Counted from the first letter of the stretch, positions 24,875 to 34,850 are shown. The stretch: DNA of 64,000 nt from Dermanyssus gallinae (GCA_003439945.1 QVRM01006574.1:745501-809500); one strand, 5' to 3'. Translations and numbers: made by a program. The notes: generated by a model not told the origin, from the letters alone.

Positions 24875-25004
24875 TGTTGTTGTTGTTTTGTTGTTGTTTT
24901 CTTGTTGTTGTTGTTTTGTTGTTTTGTTGTTGTTTTCTTGTTGTTGTTGTTTTGTTGTTTTGTTGTTGTTTTCTTGTTGTTGTTGTTGTTTTGTTGTTGT
25001 TGTT
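24875..25004. repeat. TTG-rich minisatellite, 36-bp period
   Basis: Lies about 150 bases upstream of the gene B open frame. Single C residues at 24901, 24937 and 24973 mark an exact 36-base period within otherwise T/G-only sequence on the plus strand. It ends at AAGATC near 25005. Confidence 0.9.
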
Positions 25005-25155
25005 AAGATCTACTTGGGTCGATATAGTTTACATTGTAACCCCCTGTCATGTTAGTAGAGATGGCGCTAACAAGGAGTCGCTTGGTCGTCGTTTTCTTCG
25101 TCTTCCGTTCTTCTTCTTCTTCTTCTTCTCGATTCTCGGTTGCGTCAAGGTTTAG

Positions 25156-27609
25156 CGCAGCGCAGGCAGCAGGGGTTCTTCTAGACAAGCGATTGCAGCA
25201 GCAGCAGCAGCAGAAGCAACGCACCACAAGGCACGTCGTGTAGACAGACTCTCGCCGCCGCCACAGCAGCAGCAGCCGCCGGCGCAGGCGTTGCAGCAGC
25301 AAGCGGCGGCTGTGACGCGGACTGATTTCGGGTCCGAGGACGCTTCTCCAAACGGCAGCGGTCTGTCCGACAAAGCTATTGAGCGGAAAGCGCAGGACAC
25401 TGCCGCCAACGAGTGGCAGGCTGCTCCGCCGTTGGGATGGCAACCCCCACCGGGGTGGCAACCCCCGGCTAGCTGGCAGCCACCGCCCGGCTGGGTCCCG
25501 CCACCGGGTTGGCAGCCGCCACCGGGCTGGCAGCCGCCAGCCGGATGGCAACCCCCACCAGGCTGGCAACCCCCGCCGAGCTGGCAACCCCCGCCGGGCT
25601 GGCGACCCCCACCCAGCTGGCAGCCCCCGGCCGATTGGAATCCACCGGCCAGCTGGCGTCCGCCACCGACAGCTGCTCCTCCTGCCGCCGCGAGCGCCCC
25701 TGCTCCTGCCCCCGCTGCAGCGGCATCCGCGCCGACAGCTGCCCCCGCCGCCGCCGCCCCACCACCTTGCTGCCAGTCTGCAGGAGCGGCAAGCACCGCC
25801 ACCAAAACGACGCATCCGATTTGCGACGCGTGGACGCCCACAGTCTCGTTGTTGACGGCGGCGCCGCCGCCACCACCGCCACCCCCGTCATTGGCGGCGG
25901 CGGTGGTGGCCGGCCCATTGACGCCACCAACTACATCATGGCTGCGGACAGATGGCTGGCTGGCGTCGGCGGACCACCCCTCGCCGCAGCACGAAACCCA
26001 GCCTGGCGCTGCACAAACGACACCGACCGAGCCAAGGTCCGGGAAAGAAACAGCGGTAGTAGTGCCTGCTCCCGTGACTCCGACTTGTGATGAAGCAGCT
26101 CCGGCCAAGAAGTTCGCGAACGACGGCGAAACTCCAACCTACGTCGACCACAGGAGGTCCGAAAAGTCGGAAAAGAGCGAGAGGGACAGTTGTAACGGCA
26201 GCGGTGGCAGCTTACTACAGCCAAACGGTGCTGAAGTCGCCATTTCGAATACAACGGGAATGAAAACGTCTGCAGGTAGTGCTCAAGTGGATGGCTCATG
26301 TGATCATCAATGTAGCGACCCGAAAGACGACGGGCCAGGCAGGACAAAAGGCGGGGAGCGAACAAAAGAACTGCCGGGGGGGCGCGCTTCCGCATCTGCC
26401 AGCCCAGTGCGTGCAACGGGCGGCGACTCGAATCCATGCGACGCTCTAGCAAGTCGAACGGCGGAGCAGGACAATGAGCCTACAGAGCCGACGAAGCAGG
26501 CCGAAGCAGACCCATCTCCACCCAGGTGCCAGCCAGAGCATGCACGCCCACAAAATGGCGGTGGAAAAGACCACGTCGAAATACAAAGTAGCATAGCTAA
26601 CAAGCCGAACGCAGCCGACGAAGCGAAACCCAGTGGTTCATGTACGTCGAAGCTATGCGACAGAGCGGCAACGGTAACGGTGCCAAAGATGCAAGGCGAC
26701 AACAAGAAGTCACCTGGTGCAAATAAGGCTGTAAAGGCGGCGTTTTTTGCAAAGCCATATGCAGGCGCATCTCAGAAGCAGCAAATCGCACAAAAATCCG
26801 CAACGGGAAAACCCCCGTTGGGACCTGGGACAGCGCAGTCGGAGGCCGTAGTCAAACCGAGGAAACGCTCCAAGAGACGTAGGGGAAAGCACTCAGGTGG
26901 CAAAACGGGAAGAACTAGCAGAGTTCCAAAATCTGGCGTTGAGGGCCATCCTGCTTCGAAGAGGGCAACGTCAACTAGATCGAGCCGATCCGAGCGTGCC
27001 TCAGCACGGCAAAGCAAAGCCTTTGTGGAGCGTTACTCCGGGAGAGTCAAGAAAATATCTCCGGAGATGTTAGGTAAACCAGGGGGTAGAAACGGCGGGG
27101 CTTCTATGCGTTGTCAGAGAGCTCCTCGGGAAAGCCCTGGTCAGTCTAAGAGGGCGACATCACTGGCCTCTGCACGAGCTAAGATACCAGCTCCAAAGAC
27201 TCCGAAACGAATACCAGCCGTTTCTGCGGTAAAAGCGTCTACAAGCAACGGCACTTCAGAGACCATCGCCGCCGCACAGGCGAGAAACCAAACTCCGGTC
27301 AGGACGCAGGCGGCGCCCAAACTGCCCACCAAACTGGCTGCGTCTCCCGACAGGTCTTCGGCGACACAGAAAGGATCGGTGAAGGCATCAGGCGAGGAAC
27401 AACCACCGACGGCCGCCAAAGAGTTGGAAGACGACGACTCTGAAGAGGACGATGACGATTACTCCGAGTCGACACTAATGAGTGGGAAACGTCCACCTCC
27501 ACCGGATCGTCCGCCCGACGTCAAGCGCTCTTCGCCGGTATCAATCCTCCAAGAACGAGCGCGCATTCGTCGGCCCACTAAGAAAAGCAACAGACGCAGA
27601 AAGCTATAA
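25156..27609 (+). CDS. Gene B: Trp/Pro-hexad disordered protein, fullest member
   Basis: One open frame from 25156 to the TAA at 27607-27609. Numbering from the TTG codon at 25291 (772 codons): residues 29-36 AIERKAQD, also in gene A; Trp at 42 and at every sixth residue from 50 to 122 (14 Trp, with a G-W-V-P-P variant); Pro/Ala-rich 124-175; DAWTPT then a Pro run; SASPVRATG; DEAKPSGSCTSKLCDRA; the basic cluster VVKPRKRSKRRRGK; GRVKKISPEML; acidic DDDSEEDDDDYSES; KRPPPPDRPPDVKR at about 733-746; basic end NRRRKL. No domain of known function, signal peptide or membrane segment; basic clusters suggest a nuclear protein. No in-frame ATG precedes the hexads, and a pyrimidine tract (25105-25140) with several AG sites lies just upstream, so an exon is probably spliced on there. 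Confidence 0.85.
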   Translation, partial: RSAGSRGSSRQAIAAAAAAEATHHKARRVDRLSPPPQQQQPPAQALQQQAAAVTRTDFGSEDASPNGSGLSDKAIERKAQDTAANEWQAAPPLGWQPPPGWQPPASWQPPPGWVPPPGWQPPPGWQPPAGWQPPPGWQPPPSWQPPPGWRPPPSWQPPADWNPPASWRPPPTAAPPAAASAPAPAPAAAASAPTAAPAAAAPPPCCQSAGAASTATKTTHPICDAWTPTVSLLTAAPPPPPPPPSLAAAVVAGPLTPPTTSWLRTDGWLASADHPSPQHETQPGAAQTTPTEPRSGKETAVVVPAPVTPTCDEAAPAKKFANDGETPTYVDHRRSEKSEKSERDSCNGSGGSLLQPNGAEVAISNTTGMKTSAGSAQVDGSCDHQCSDPKDDGPGRTKGGERTKELPGGRASASASPVRATGGDSNPCDALASRTAEQDNEPTEPTKQAEADPSPPRCQPEHARPQNGGGKDHVEIQSSIANKPNAADEAKPSGSCTSKLCDRAATVTVPKMQGDNKKSPGANKAVKAAFFAKPYAGASQKQQIAQKSATGKPPLGPGTAQSEAVVKPRKRSKRRRGKHSGGKTGRTSRVPKSGVEGHPASKRATSTRSSRSERASARQSKAFVERYSGRVKKISPEMLGKPGGRNGGASMRCQRAPRESPGQSKRATSLASARAKIPAPKTPKRIPAVSAVKASTSNGTSETIAAAQARNQTPVRTQAAPKLPTKLAASPDRSSATQKGSVKASGEEQPPTAAKELEDDDSEEDDDDYSESTLMSGKRPPPPDRPPDVKRSSPVSILQERARIRRPTKKSNRRRKL

Positions 27610-27990
27610 CAACCAGTGCGGCGGCGCCAGGCTATCTTTACCTATAGATCTCCTATTTGAACAACACAGCAAGAAAACATGAACTTCGAGCGCCACGACC
27701 TAGACTCGACTGGACCAGACCAGATCATAAAGCCAGAAGTTTGGCTTTTTTTTATTGTGTCGGCCTTTCTGTGGCAACCAACCCAACCGAAGCCCGTATT
27801 TGGCACATGTCGGCGACGTCTATCATATAAACATCCTATCGCCGATAGACGTCATCTATGCCACGGTGAAGTGAAAATCACATCGTACTACAATTCAAGC
27901 AAATTGTGGTACTTAATGAACTACGGCGGACTAGATCGTTGGGCGTGTATGCAAACCTAACCGAGTATCACTTCTATAAATCTCTTGGAC

Positions 27991-27996
27991 ATTAAA
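27991..27996 (+). promoter_or_regulatory. Probable polyadenylation signal of gene B
   Basis: ATTAAA, a common variant, about 380 bases after the stop codon. It is kept at the equivalent place after gene C. Confidence 0.5.
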
Positions 27997-28046
27997 TATG
28001 TACTGTGAATTCTCTTTAAAGATCTGAGCACGATATTTTTTGCCAG

Positions 28047-28051
<5 letters not shown>

Positions 28052-28104
<53 letters not shown>
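28052..28104. repeat. (AT)n microsatellite
   Basis: Present in duplication unit 1 but absent from the matching place in unit 2, so it expanded or was lost after the duplication. Confidence 0.95.
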
Positions 28105-28110
<6 letters not shown>

Positions 28111-28189
28111 CACAAATTTGCAAATCTTGAAAATATTGCCTTTCATTTAGTGCATCTCGGGTCGTTTTAGGTTCAATGTAGAATATTGA

Positions 28190-28740
28190 CGGAGTTCTCC
28201 GATTCTCGGACTCACACGGTAAACTCTATCACATACGCGGACAACCTGGCGCTAATCGTCACATCTCGAGAACTCAGAGCTAGAAGCGCTGTCCACGGGA
28301 CTCGGCTAGTCATTTTTGTATTGTTTTAAGGTGGCGGGATGAACATCGAGCCTCAAAAACGAAGCCTATTCCTCTAAATAGGGCGAACGAGGGCGCCAAC
28401 CCTTTGACTTGCGCTAGGGAAGTACGCAATTTCGCAGCCAGAGAATTTAATATATCGATTTGAGCATTGTCCAAGGTGTCACTGACATGCCGTTTTTTTT
28501 CGGGATGAATCGGCAGATCTCTACAGACGTTTGTCGCGCACCCTTGAATTCCAGGCAGGACTTGAATGTCAGGCGAAGACTCCTGTCCAGTGTAGTGGAC
28601 AGCATTGAGCTGTACGCCGCTCCGGTTCGGGAATCCATCATAGAGCAGATCACATCCAGACAGCGCCTAAGACGAGACACGTGCGTTGCGCATTGGCCGC
28701 GTAATACGCCATACGGCAGCTAGTGGCCTTACCATATATC
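28190..28740 (+). mobile_element. R1-type LINE remnant in duplication unit 1
   Basis: Plus frame near 28236 reads TYADNLALIVTS, a damaged YADD block. MNIEPQKTK follows near 28338, and SSVVDSIELYAAPVRESI near 28590-28640 matches the R1 region normally reading S-V-x-x-S-x-x-L-Y-A-x-P-V-W. Flanks are broken. The same remnant occurs in unit 2, so it was inserted before the duplication. Confidence 0.7.
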
Positions 28741-29455
28741 TTCAGAGATAAACTGTAATCCCATCGGCAGGACAAACGTTCCTTAATGCGGTATGTATGA
28801 CACCGGCAAAATACACGATGCTAACAAACTCGTGAGCTGTGTTGCTTTTAGCTGATCCGGCACTGCCGAACAGTGGCTCTATACTCTTAGACTGACCAGC
28901 TGACCTGTACTGAGCTCGTTAAAGTTTAACTGAAGGATGCTGCTTTCTGGAAACTTGCTAAACTGTTAGCAGTCTTACGTCATTAACATTCAAGGACAAT
29001 GTATTCTCACTGTAGTTATCTGTTCGAGCAAGGTTAACAACAACAAAAAAATCATCACAGAGTATTAACATCTAGTGCTTTTTTGACAGAAGACCAGGCT
29101 TTTCGTAGATTTCGACACAAAAAAATAGGCAGGCGTTAGCGGTTCGTACTCGCAACACCAAGATCACCCGAATCATATTCCACACTTTCTCGTAGTACAT
29201 CTTTAATGTGCGTGCACTCATTCCCCCCCCCCCCCTTCTAAAGAAAATATAACACAAACTACCAATCTGCACTACAAATCGATATATAGTTAGAGCACAC
29301 AGTGCTTGCTAGCTTGCTATAATAGTAATTGTTATAGCTTGGTAGGTGGGGGGGCGGAAGGGGGGGGAGGGGGTGGCATGGTGCAAATACTCGGCTGAAA
29401 TGTGTCAGCTGTCAGCGAATGATATATTGCCTATCCCGTCTGCTTTTGAAACGCA
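28741..29455. other. Spacer of duplication unit 1
   Basis: No gene. Contains a C run of 13 at 29223-29235 and a G-rich stretch at 29342-29378. Most of it aligns with 31560-32496. Confidence 0.5.
29342..29378 (+). other. G-rich tract, possible quadruplex
   Basis: Four or more G runs (7, 8, 5 and shorter) within 37 bases, about 125 bases before the gene C start. The 13-C run at 29223 lies close by. Confidence 0.6.
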
Positions 29456-29503
29456 ATCAATTCGCAGACGCAGCGGGAAGCCGAATTCTACGCCGCACGA
29501 ACG

Positions 29504-31051
29504 ATGCCGACCAAGCGAACACGGCGAGGCAATGGAGCAACGATGCATACACGCGTGACGCCGGCTTCACGTGATGAAGTAGTTCTCGGATCCAAGAAGT
29601 CCGCGGATCCCGAAACCGCACCCGAAGACGACTACAGGAAATCAGAAAGGAGCGAGAGGGACAGTGTCGGAGATAGTGTCTCCGAACTAGCTGCACGTCA
29701 ACGCAGCGATCCGACAGAGCCTTCGGCAGGCAGCAGAAAAAGCGGGAAGCGCTCAAAAGGTCTGCACGGACACGCTTCGGCATCGACTAGCCCGATCTGT
29801 GCGACGGGCTCTGAGTCAAGCTCACGCGATGCTCCAGCAAGTCGAGCGGCGGAGCAGGACAGTGAAGCTACGGAGCCGACCAAGCTGACCGAAACAGACC
29901 AGCCGCCTGCTAAGGCTGTCAACCCAGAGCATGCACGACCACAAAAAAGTGGTGGAACGGACCACGTCAAAATCCAGGGTAACGCAGGTAACAAGCCGAC
30001 GAACGCAGCAGCAGCAGCAGCAGAGGAAGCTGACACCAGTGGTTCGTATGCGTCGAGCTTTTGTGACAGGGCAGTAGATGCAGCTGTCCCAAAAATACAG
30101 GACGATAACACAAAATCATCTGGAGTTGTTGCAAGTAAGGCTATAGAGGCGGCGGCGGCGACGCCTTCTGAAAAGCCAGGTGCAGGCGCGTCTCAAAATC
30201 AGGACATCGCACAAAGTTCTGCAACGGAAAAAGCTCCGCTGGAAATCGGGGCAGCGCAGCCGGACGCTGTCGTAAAGCCAAGAAAACCTTCCGACAGACG
30301 TAAGGCGAGATCCCCAAGGGGCAAAGCGGGAAGATCTAGCAGGGTGTCAAAGAATGGCCTTGAGGGCGATTCTGCTTCGAAGAAGTTGACGCCAACTAGA
30401 TCGACCCGAATGGAGCGTGCTTTGTCACGTAAAAATAAGGCTTCTGTAGAGCCCAACCTCGGACGAGCCAAGAAAATCTCTCCGGAAATGTTAGGTCAAC
30501 TAGCGACAAAAAGCAGCCGGTCTTCTACGCGGTACCAGAGAAGCCCTCCTCAGTCGAAGAAGAAGGCGGCATCAGTGTGTGGAGCTCTATCCACCCGAGG
30601 CACTCAGCAAGGTGCAACATCGGCACGAGCCAAGTGGGCGGCAAGGACTTCCAAACGAATGTCAAGAGTTTCTTGTGTCAGATCGTCTGCAAGTAACGGC
30701 ACTTCAGAGAACACCGCCGCCGCACAGTCCAGAAACCAAACTCCGTTAAGGACCCAAGCTGCGTCTTCGGATCGGTTTTCGGCGCCAGAGAAAGGATCGG
30801 GAAATTCGGAATTGGCCGAAGCTGTGGAGCAACTGCCTGCGCCTTCCAACGAGTCGGAAAACGATGACTCCGAAGAGGATGACGACGACTATAGCGAGTC
30901 CACATTAATGAGTGGGAAACGGCCACATCCACCGAATCGTCCGCCCATTATCAAGCGCACTTCCCCGGTCTCAATACTCCGAGAACGAACGCGCATGTTT
31001 CGGCCCGCTAAGCGAAACAGCAGACGCAGAAAGTACTACCGTTCAAGCTAA
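29504..31051 (+). CDS. Gene C: hexad-less paralogue of gene B
   Basis: 515 codons from ATG 29504; the frame is open back to about 29456. It aligns with gene B from B's Trp-poor middle onward: SERSERDS, STSPICATG, EHARPQKSGGTDHVKIQ, SSFCDRA, GASQNQDIAQSSATEKAPL, VVKPRKPSDRRKAR, GRAKKISPEMLGQ, NDDSEEDDDDYSES, KRPHPPNRPPIIKR and the basic end NSRRRKYYRSS. The whole Trp/Pro repeat and the A/B N-terminal block are absent. The start of similarity coincides with the duplication boundary, so ATG 29504 or 29543 would be a new start inside old coding sequence. The frame has stayed open over 1.5 kb, which argues against simple decay. A changed residue in the C-terminal signature (DRPPDV to NRPPII) is notable. 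Expression is unknown. Confidence 0.75.
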   Translation: MPTKRTRRGNGATMHTRVTPASRDEVVLGSKKSADPETAPEDDYRKSERSERDSVGDSVSELAARQRSDPTEPSAGSRKSGKRSKGLHGHASASTSPICATGSESSSRDAPASRAAEQDSEATEPTKLTETDQPPAKAVNPEHARPQKSGGTDHVKIQGNAGNKPTNAAAAAAEEADTSGSYASSFCDRAVDAAVPKIQDDNTKSSGVVASKAIEAAAATPSEKPGAGASQNQDIAQSSATEKAPLEIGAAQPDAVVKPRKPSDRRKARSPRGKAGRSSRVSKNGLEGDSASKKLTPTRSTRMERALSRKNKASVEPNLGRAKKISPEMLGQLATKSSRSSTRYQRSPPQSKKKAASVCGALSTRGTQQGATSARAKWAARTSKRMSRVSCVRSSASNGTSENTAAAQSRNQTPLRTQAASSDRFSAPEKGSGNSELAEAVEQLPAPSNESENDDSEEDDDDYSESTLMSGKRPHPPNRPPIIKRTSPVSILRERTRMFRPAKRNSRRRKYYRSS

Positions 31052-31153
31052 TTGAGAGAGTCGGGTAGTTCATGAATTTCGGGAGACTAAATCATTGGAC
31101 GTGTATGCAAACCCAACCGAATATCAGTCACTTCTTCTATAAATCTTTTGGAC

Positions 31154-31159
31154 ATTAAA
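31154..31159 (+). promoter_or_regulatory. Probable polyadenylation signal of gene C
   Basis: ATTAAA in the same context as after gene B (TTGGACATTAAATATGTA), about 100 bases past the stop. Confidence 0.5.
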
Positions 31160-31339
31160 TATGTAATGTGAATTTTCTTCTAGGACTTGAGCACGACATT
31201 TTTCGCTAGGTAAGGTGTGTTTACATACGTACTCATCATAAAACACGTTATTGCAAGTATGGAACATATCACTTTAAAATGAGTTCATATCATCTAGTCA
31301 GTCCTGAATCCGAAATTGTCACATATTGTCCATGACCGA

Positions 31340-31560
31340 GTTCTGCGACTCTGGCACCTAGTCGGCTGAGTTCATCGCATATGCGGACGACTTGGCGGCA
31401 GTAATTGTCACTTTTCAAAAAGCTAAAAACCAAGGTTCGAAGAGCCAATACCTGAATTTGACGAAGCTTTGTAGCCAGCGTAGTGGACAGCATTATGTTG
31501 TACGCCTCCTTCTGCTGCTCGAAGCTCCGTCATAGCGCAGATCACAGCCAGACAGACTCT
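31340..31560 (+). mobile_element. R1-type LINE remnant in duplication unit 2
   Basis: Plus frame near 31378 reads AYADDLAAVIV, and GTGGACAGCATTATGTTGTA near 31483 matches the unit 1 remnant. More degraded than the unit 1 copy downstream of the YADD block, but the YADD itself is intact here. Confidence 0.65.
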
Positions 31561-32199
31561 AGAGCAAGTGCCCAAGCGGCCAGTGGCCATACATAACAAA
31601 AGAGAAAAACTCTTATCCCATCGGCAGGGCAGACTTTTCTTAAAGCGTTATGTATGCGGGCACTAACAAAATGGACGGTGCAAGCAACCTTTTAAGGTAT
31701 GTTGTTGTTTTTTTTTTTGTTGCTAAACTGCCATTAGCGGACACTAGCTTTGAGTTCACAGATCCAGCTGACCTGTGCTGAGCTCGTTAAAGCATTACTG
31801 AAGGATACTGCCTTCTGAGAACTCGTTGAACTCTTAACGGTATTGAGTCATTAGACCAGAATTATATTGTATTACGTCTTTAGTTTTCATTTGACCGGAG
31901 GATGTTAACCAGTTAAAAATGTCACAAAGTATTAGCATCTGGCACTACCGGATACCTTTTTGATAGACAGCAAAAATAGGTAAATTTTAGCAGGTAGTTT
32001 TTCCCACTCCAAAATGGTCCGGAGCAGATCTCTTACTTTCTCGTAAACGTCCGAAATGTGCGTAAAATCTTATAAAGAAAAGCCTTCAATTAACTGCTAG
32101 TCGGTACCAAACATCGACAACAAGTTAGAAAATGCCGGATTTTTTTTAAACATGGGGGGATGGTAATGCACCTTCTCTTTTGATTGAGACATCTGTGCT
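31561..32199. other. Spacer of duplication unit 2
   Basis: No gene. Aligns in part with 28741-29455; a T run lies near 31710. Confidence 0.45.
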
Positions 32200-32372
32200 C
32201 CCCGTTTTTTTTTCGATCATGGTCGATTTTTTAATCCACTCCGGCATTCACCTTGTTTAAATTGGGAACCATGAAAACCAATTTAGGAATGACCGGTCTG
32301 GGTCTCGAACCAAGGCCTTCCGAATGCAAGGCAAAGGCTTTTGCCGTAAGCCATCTTGCTCGGTATTATTAT
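32200..32372 (-). mobile_element. tRNA-derived SINE, family 2, copy 1
   Basis: On the minus strand: AGCAAGATGGCTTACGGCAA (A-box-like) then GGTTCGAGACCC (B box) at about 32310. A body follows that shares CCATTCCTAAATTGGTT-like sequence with the copy at 63690. It sits inside duplication unit 2. Confidence 0.7.
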
Positions 32373-32496
32373 TTTGGTATTACAAAGTTACAGCTTGGTG
32401 GATAATTTGGTGCGAATACTTAGCTTGAATGTAGTCAGCTGTCAGTGAATGAAATAGTGCCTATCCAGTCTGCTAATGAAATGCAATGGATTCGAT

Positions 32497-32847
32497 CACT
32501 CGTGCAGTATAGGATCGTACAAATAATGCGACGAAAGCAGCTGCAGGCATGAAATTCATTCTCTCCTACAACTTCTATTTCTGTCATCTTGTTGTCTAGA
32601 TCGTTGAAACATGTGCAATTCTCAAAAAACAGTGATCTAGCGGCGAAACGATCCGCTAGCGTACTAACAATACAGAGTTTCTGAGTCGTGGAGGAAACGA
32701 AGTCAACAGCCAATTACCCATTTCCTAAACCGGGCTGTAAAAAGCCTCCCTACAGCTTGCATCTGCCGTTATCCTAGGATGCGCTTCAGTGTATGTTGAC
32801 CTCTCCTGGCTCTTGATGCTCTACCATATCGAGTTAATTACCATATA

Positions 32848-32878
<31 letters not shown>

Positions 32879-33300
32879 GCAGCAACACTAGCTGACATGT
32901 AGAGAGCAGAATAAGTTCGTTTTTTACGTGTTTCACTTTTTCAGAGTGGCGCAGAATCATTATGACTACAAGGCAGTTGCCGTGAGCCTTTAGAAATAAC
33001 GCTAAACTGGTCCGGCGTTTTTGAAGGTATGATTATGTATCTTGTTCAACTACAGTATTTATTAATATATAGTGCACTTAATTTCAAAATATATTATAGT
33101 GTATAGTTTAACACTAGCCTGCAGTCAAAAATCAACAATGAGCTAACAAAAATAGGTCTTTTAAAATGTCCTTAGACGAACCCCACCCAGATTTCAAACG
33201 CTCGTTTAATGGCTAGCCACGTGATTATCGTCAGCGACCGCCCTAGTTTAAATGATATCGTGAACTATATATTATTATGTAGGCTGTCCTAGCGTGGTTA
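32497..33300. other. Spacer after the duplication, no gene seen
   Basis: Contains an (AT)n tract at 32843-32878. No third gene copy follows the second unit. Confidence 0.45.
32843..32878. repeat. (AT)n microsatellite
   Basis: AT dinucleotide tract. Confidence 0.95.
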
Positions 33301-33473
33301 GTGCAATCCAGTAATCGTGGTTAGTGCTTAAGCAGTAAATCCAGTAATCGTGATTCGTGCTTAAGCAGTAAATCCAGTAATCGTGATTCCTGTTTAGGCA
33401 GTAAATCCAGTAATCAAGGTTAGTGCTTAAGCAGTAAATCAAGTAACCGTGGTTAGCGCTTAAGCAGTAAATC
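33301..33473. repeat. 33-bp minisatellite, about five units
   Basis: CCAGTAATCG starts at 33308 and 33341, with related starts at 33374, 33407 and 33440, giving a 33-base period. Because 33 is a multiple of three, the minus strand stays open and reads an 11-residue repeat (IYCLSTNHDYW). I regard the open frame as a by-product. Confidence 0.9.
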
Positions 33474-33654
33474 TCCGCGTCGACCGGTAAAGGAACAAAC
33501 ATTATGAATCGCATAGGGAAACTCTGCCCGGATTGGGCCATCAAAGGAGCTAAATGGTCACCAGCAAGTATGCTAAGCTTCTAATAGCAACCTAAAATTG
33601 TATACAACCACTTGCGGAGACTGGCCAAATGTACAAAGATAGGTTTCCCCGTAG

Positions 33655-33790
33655 CAGCGACCGGTCGAGACCGGAGCAGACACATAGGTGCACGGGTTTG
33701 CATTGATAGGGGTCCGTCTCACAAAGCAATGCAAATGTAATTCGTGATTCTTAAATGTTAACAGAGTCAGCCTGAAAAAAATGTCTGTAA
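33655..33790 (+). mobile_element. tRNA-derived SINE, family 1, copy 5 (head degraded)
   Basis: Contains CACATAGGTGCACGGG, GGGGTCCGTCTCACAAAGCA and TTAAATGTTAACAGAGTCAG. These match the body of the other family 1 copies. The tRNA-like head is mostly gone. Confidence 0.6.
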
Positions 33791-34539
33791 GAGAAGTGTA
33801 CCAGTGATCAAACGAAATCTGTTACAAACACCATCATAAGGTTAACAAAAACCTGCGAAATGGGGGCATTCTGCAGCTCCATTTCACGCGTTTTGCCACA
33901 GTGTTTTAATACCGCCAGAATGACAATTATTAAGCTACAGAGGACAGCATCACTAAGTACGAGGTAGAAAATTCGATAACTGTAACAGGAAAACGACAGA
34001 CTCTAACAGACGATTAGCCGCATTTATAACATGGGTTTCCCGGAAGATCTACCAGGCGCAATTTGTGGCAGATTAAGCACAGCAACAGCGGCTGAAAAAG
34101 TCATGCCATATGCATTCTTTTTTTAACTGACAAACAATGTAGACCAAGATAAACTTGTGCGCAGAACCGGGTCCATTTATCTGCACGAGCAATGTTTGCG
34201 GTTCTCCTCGGCTTTGCTGGTTTGACATAATTTTGGCTGGATCTAAACGGGACGATACAACGTGAGCAGAAAGTAATCATGTGCAGTTATTTCATTGCTT
34301 TATGTGTTGTGTAGCAAGCATATTGGAACCAAATGCCATTGAAATCCATACTTTTAAATTGGGAGATAAAACTATGACATCAAGTCCTGATCCTGCCCAC
34401 CACTTGCTGGTTAAGCATTCCTAGAAGCGCATTCGGAAAAAAATTGTCAAATTATGTTTCTAGCTTCAATACCGCACCAAACGATAATACATTTGGTATG
34501 CATTTTTCTTCTCCTAAAATTCGCATAGGTTTCCATCAC
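33791..34539. other. Spacer with no gene seen
   Basis: No feature could be supported. The right part may hold the missing C-terminal half of the adjacent minus-strand transposase fossil. Confidence 0.3.
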
Positions 34540-34850
34540 TCTAAGTTGGCCACCTGTTTACGTGTTTATCAGCAGGAAAATGAGACTCATCGCTGAAGAC
34601 GATTTTGTTGAGAAGCTCATCGTTCCGTTTTTAATTGTTCAATCGCCCAGTAGACAACATTTCTTCGTCGCGCATCGCCTGTCGAAAGGAACAGTTGTTT
34701 CAACTGATTTAAGGCACGAAGACGCAATTCGTTTGTGAGAATACGTAGTTGAATTCTTCAGCACGATGTTGAATGTCTATTCCCGGATTCGGAGCCACAT
34801 TCTAGCGAACAGCCGTGTTTCTTTTCTGTGAAACGACCTGGGTGAACCTG
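34540..34850 (-). mobile_element. Tc1/mariner-like transposase fossil
   Basis: Minus-strand frames read LRILTNELRLRALNQLKQL, then RRNVVYWAIEQLKTE, then KIVFSDESHF and HVNR near 34600-34560. This is the linker before, and the block at, the first catalytic Asp in arthropod Tc1/mariner-like transposases (F-S-D-E with H-F and V-N-R). Two frame changes and stops are present. It is a different lineage from the mariner copies at 9755 and 37690. Confidence 0.7.

Larger units (their letters stand above)
25975..29465 (+). repeat. Tandem duplication, unit 1
   Basis: Runs from inside the gene B coding region through its 3' flank, a LINE remnant and a spacer. Matching landmarks in unit 2: the CACGAAACCCAG region of B against 29470; CATTAAATATGTA at about 27990 against 31153; GTGGACAGCATT at about 28597 against 31483; CAGCTGTCAG at about 29405 against 32436. 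Confidence 0.8.
29466..32496 (+). repeat. Tandem duplication, unit 2
   Basis: Second copy of the unit described at 25975. Its left edge falls inside the coding region relative to gene B and its right edge falls at the sequence equivalent to the one just before gene C (both read close to CAAT..ATTCG), as expected for a head-to-tail duplication. Confidence 0.75.

Noticed and set aside
24814..25155. Cys/Leu/Val-rich plus frame upstream of gene B
   Set aside because: It is the translation of the TTG-rich minisatellite; the periodicity explains it fully.
25152..26108. Minus-strand frame of 318 codons opposite gene B
   Set aside because: Antisense shadow of the hexads and Pro/Ala-rich region, as for gene A.
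33301..33473. CRISPR-like array of regularly spaced repeats
   Set aside because: The 33-base units are contiguous with no unique spacers, and the genome is eukaryotic. It is a minisatellite.
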